Below are positions 14,324-15,020 of a stretch of DNA of 15,020 bases, one piece after another. Position 1 is the first letter of the stretch. The number at the start of each line of letters is the position of its first letter. A program made the position numbers and the translations under genes. Source of the stretch: TCS-49 sp964442515 (GTDB lineage Bacteria > Campylobacterota > Campylobacteria > Campylobacterales > Sulfurovaceae); NCBI GenBank assembly GCA_964442515.1, contig CAYUAC010000045.1:1-15020 (forward strand), written 5' to 3'. Below the pieces are notes generated by a model. The model worked only from the letters and a program-made list of their open reading frames with translations, had not been told where the DNA came from and searched no databases.

Positions 14324-15020
14324 ATGAAACGGCTCAGTGCGCGATATATTTACGACGGAGAAGAATTTAAACACGATTTCGGCTTTGTTTTTGACAGGCA
14401 GCTACTGGATGTGGGACCCAACAAAGAGTTAGCACGCAAATACCCCGGTATTGAACATATCGATTACGGCGACAAGCTTGTTATGCCCGGACTTATCAAC
14501 GCTCACCAGCATCTGGAGTTTTCGGCCAACAAAACTACGCTGCAATACGGAAAGTTCATGCCCTGGCTGCACAGCGTGATAGAAAACAGGGATACGCTGA
14601 TGGGGTCGTGCGATGAGAAAATGATCGATAAAGCACTCAGTTTGCAGCTTGCCCAGGGCACCACGGCTATCGGCCAGATCAGCAGCGGCGGCAGCGAACT
14701 GAAATTTCTCGGCAGGGCAAAACAGCGCGTTGTCTTTTTCAACGAGCTCATCGGCTCCGATCCGGCGATGGTCGATGCGCTGTACGGCGACTTTCAAAGC
14801 CGCGTTGCCGAAAGTCAGAAATATGAGAGCGAATTTTTCAAACCCGCCGTAGCGATCCATTCACCCTACTCGGTCCACCCCGTCGTTTTGCAAAAGGCGC
14901 TGGATTTTGCAAAACAAAACGATCTTGTCGTCAGTACCCATTTTTTGGAAAGCAGTGAGGAAAAACAGTGGCTGGAGGAAAACAGCGGAGGGTTTTTAGC
15001 CTTTTTTCAAAAGTTTTTAA
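14324..15020 (+). CDS. mqnX: Aminofutalosine deaminase-like amidohydrolase (3' truncated by window)
   Basis: First 232 codons of a cytosolic amidohydrolase-superfamily enzyme; no stop occurs before the window edge. The metal-binding HxH is at residues 61 and 63 (PGLINAHQHLEFSA), after a short N-terminal beta region. Further histidines are His179 and His185 (AIHSPYSVHP) and His206 (STHFLES), the last matching the HxxES-type metal/substrate motif; the final aspartate ligand would lie beyond the edge. The family includes chlorohydrolases, guanine deaminases and aminofutalosine deaminases. In C. jejuni the gene next to aroQ (Cj0067) is of this type, and Campylobacterota make menaquinone by the futalosine route, so deamination of 6-amino-6-deoxyfutalosine is the likely reaction. 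The symbol follows that inference. ATG chosen because AAGGA lies just upstream and the upstream ATG in another frame hits a stop at once. Confidence 0.82.
   Translation, partial: MKRLSARYIYDGEEFKHDFGFVFDRQLLDVGPNKELARKYPGIEHIDYGDKLVMPGLINAHQHLEFSANKTTLQYGKFMPWLHSVIENRDTLMGSCDEKMIDKALSLQLAQGTTAIGQISSGGSELKFLGRAKQRVVFFNELIGSDPAMVDALYGDFQSRVAESQKYESEFFKPAVAIHSPYSVHPVVLQKALDFAKQNDLVVSTHFLESSEEKQWLEENSGGFLAFFQKFL

Noticed and set aside
14429..14860. 143-codon minus-strand reading frame near the right edge
   Set aside because: The plus strand carries a continuous amidohydrolase frame with HxH metal motif, promoter and ribosome site. The minus-strand frame is its antisense shadow.
1..15020. Defence system, prophage, insertion sequence, CRISPR or recently acquired island
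   Set aside because: No repeats, integrase, transposase, nuclease or toxin-antitoxin genes are seen. Every substantial gene fits conserved Campylobacterota core content, and base composition looks even by eye.

Overview
The window looks like chromosomal DNA from a free-living Campylobacterota (Epsilonproteobacteria), probably from the Sulfurimonas/Sulfurovum/Sulfuricurvum side rather than Campylobacter or Helicobacter. The main evidence is gene order. The run aroQ - M24 peptidase - folK - flhF - flhG - small membrane protein - fliA - fliM - fliY, with a divergent aminofutalosine-deaminase-type amidohydrolase upstream of aroQ, matches the arrangement I know from Campylobacter jejuni and Helicobacter pylori. 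Base composition looks moderate, higher than in those two genera. This placement comes from recalled synteny and protein motifs, not from a search.

Layout, read from the right end because all but one of the genes are on the minus strand. (1) 14324-15020 (+) holds the first 232 codons of a metal-dependent amidohydrolase, probably aminofutalosine deaminase of the futalosine menaquinone pathway; it runs off the window. (2) A 60-base divergent region (14264-14323) carries back-to-back promoter-like elements. (3) 14263-6005 (-) is a ten-gene run with no gap above about 25 bases: aroQ, Xaa-Pro peptidase, folK, flhF, flhG, a two-TM protein of unknown function, fliA, fliM, fliY, mnmA. (4) A 62-base gap (5943-6004) holds a good extended -10 promoter facing left. 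(5) 5942-13 (-) is a second overlapping run: a DUF6394-like membrane protein, leuS, lptE, a GGDEF diguanylate cyclase and folC. A further gene may start at base 13 and run off the left end.

Functional themes. The flagellar block contains the control and switch layer, not structural filament genes: FlhF/FlhG (polar placement and number), sigma-28 (late genes), and FliM/FliY (C-ring switch). Around it are metabolic genes that share chorismate chemistry: AroQ leads to chorismate, FolK and FolC act in folate synthesis, and the amidohydrolase probably acts in menaquinone synthesis. Two translation genes (mnmA, leuS) and one outer-membrane biogenesis gene (lptE) are also present. The diguanylate cyclase adds a c-di-GMP component.

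No RNA genes, CRISPR arrays, insertion sequences, integrases or convincing terminators were seen, and no non-coding stretch exceeds 62 bases. This is mostly conserved core genome. I found no convincing undescribed defence or mobile system. The items most worth following up are the two conserved small membrane proteins of unknown role and the cyclase with a large uncharacterised N-terminal region.
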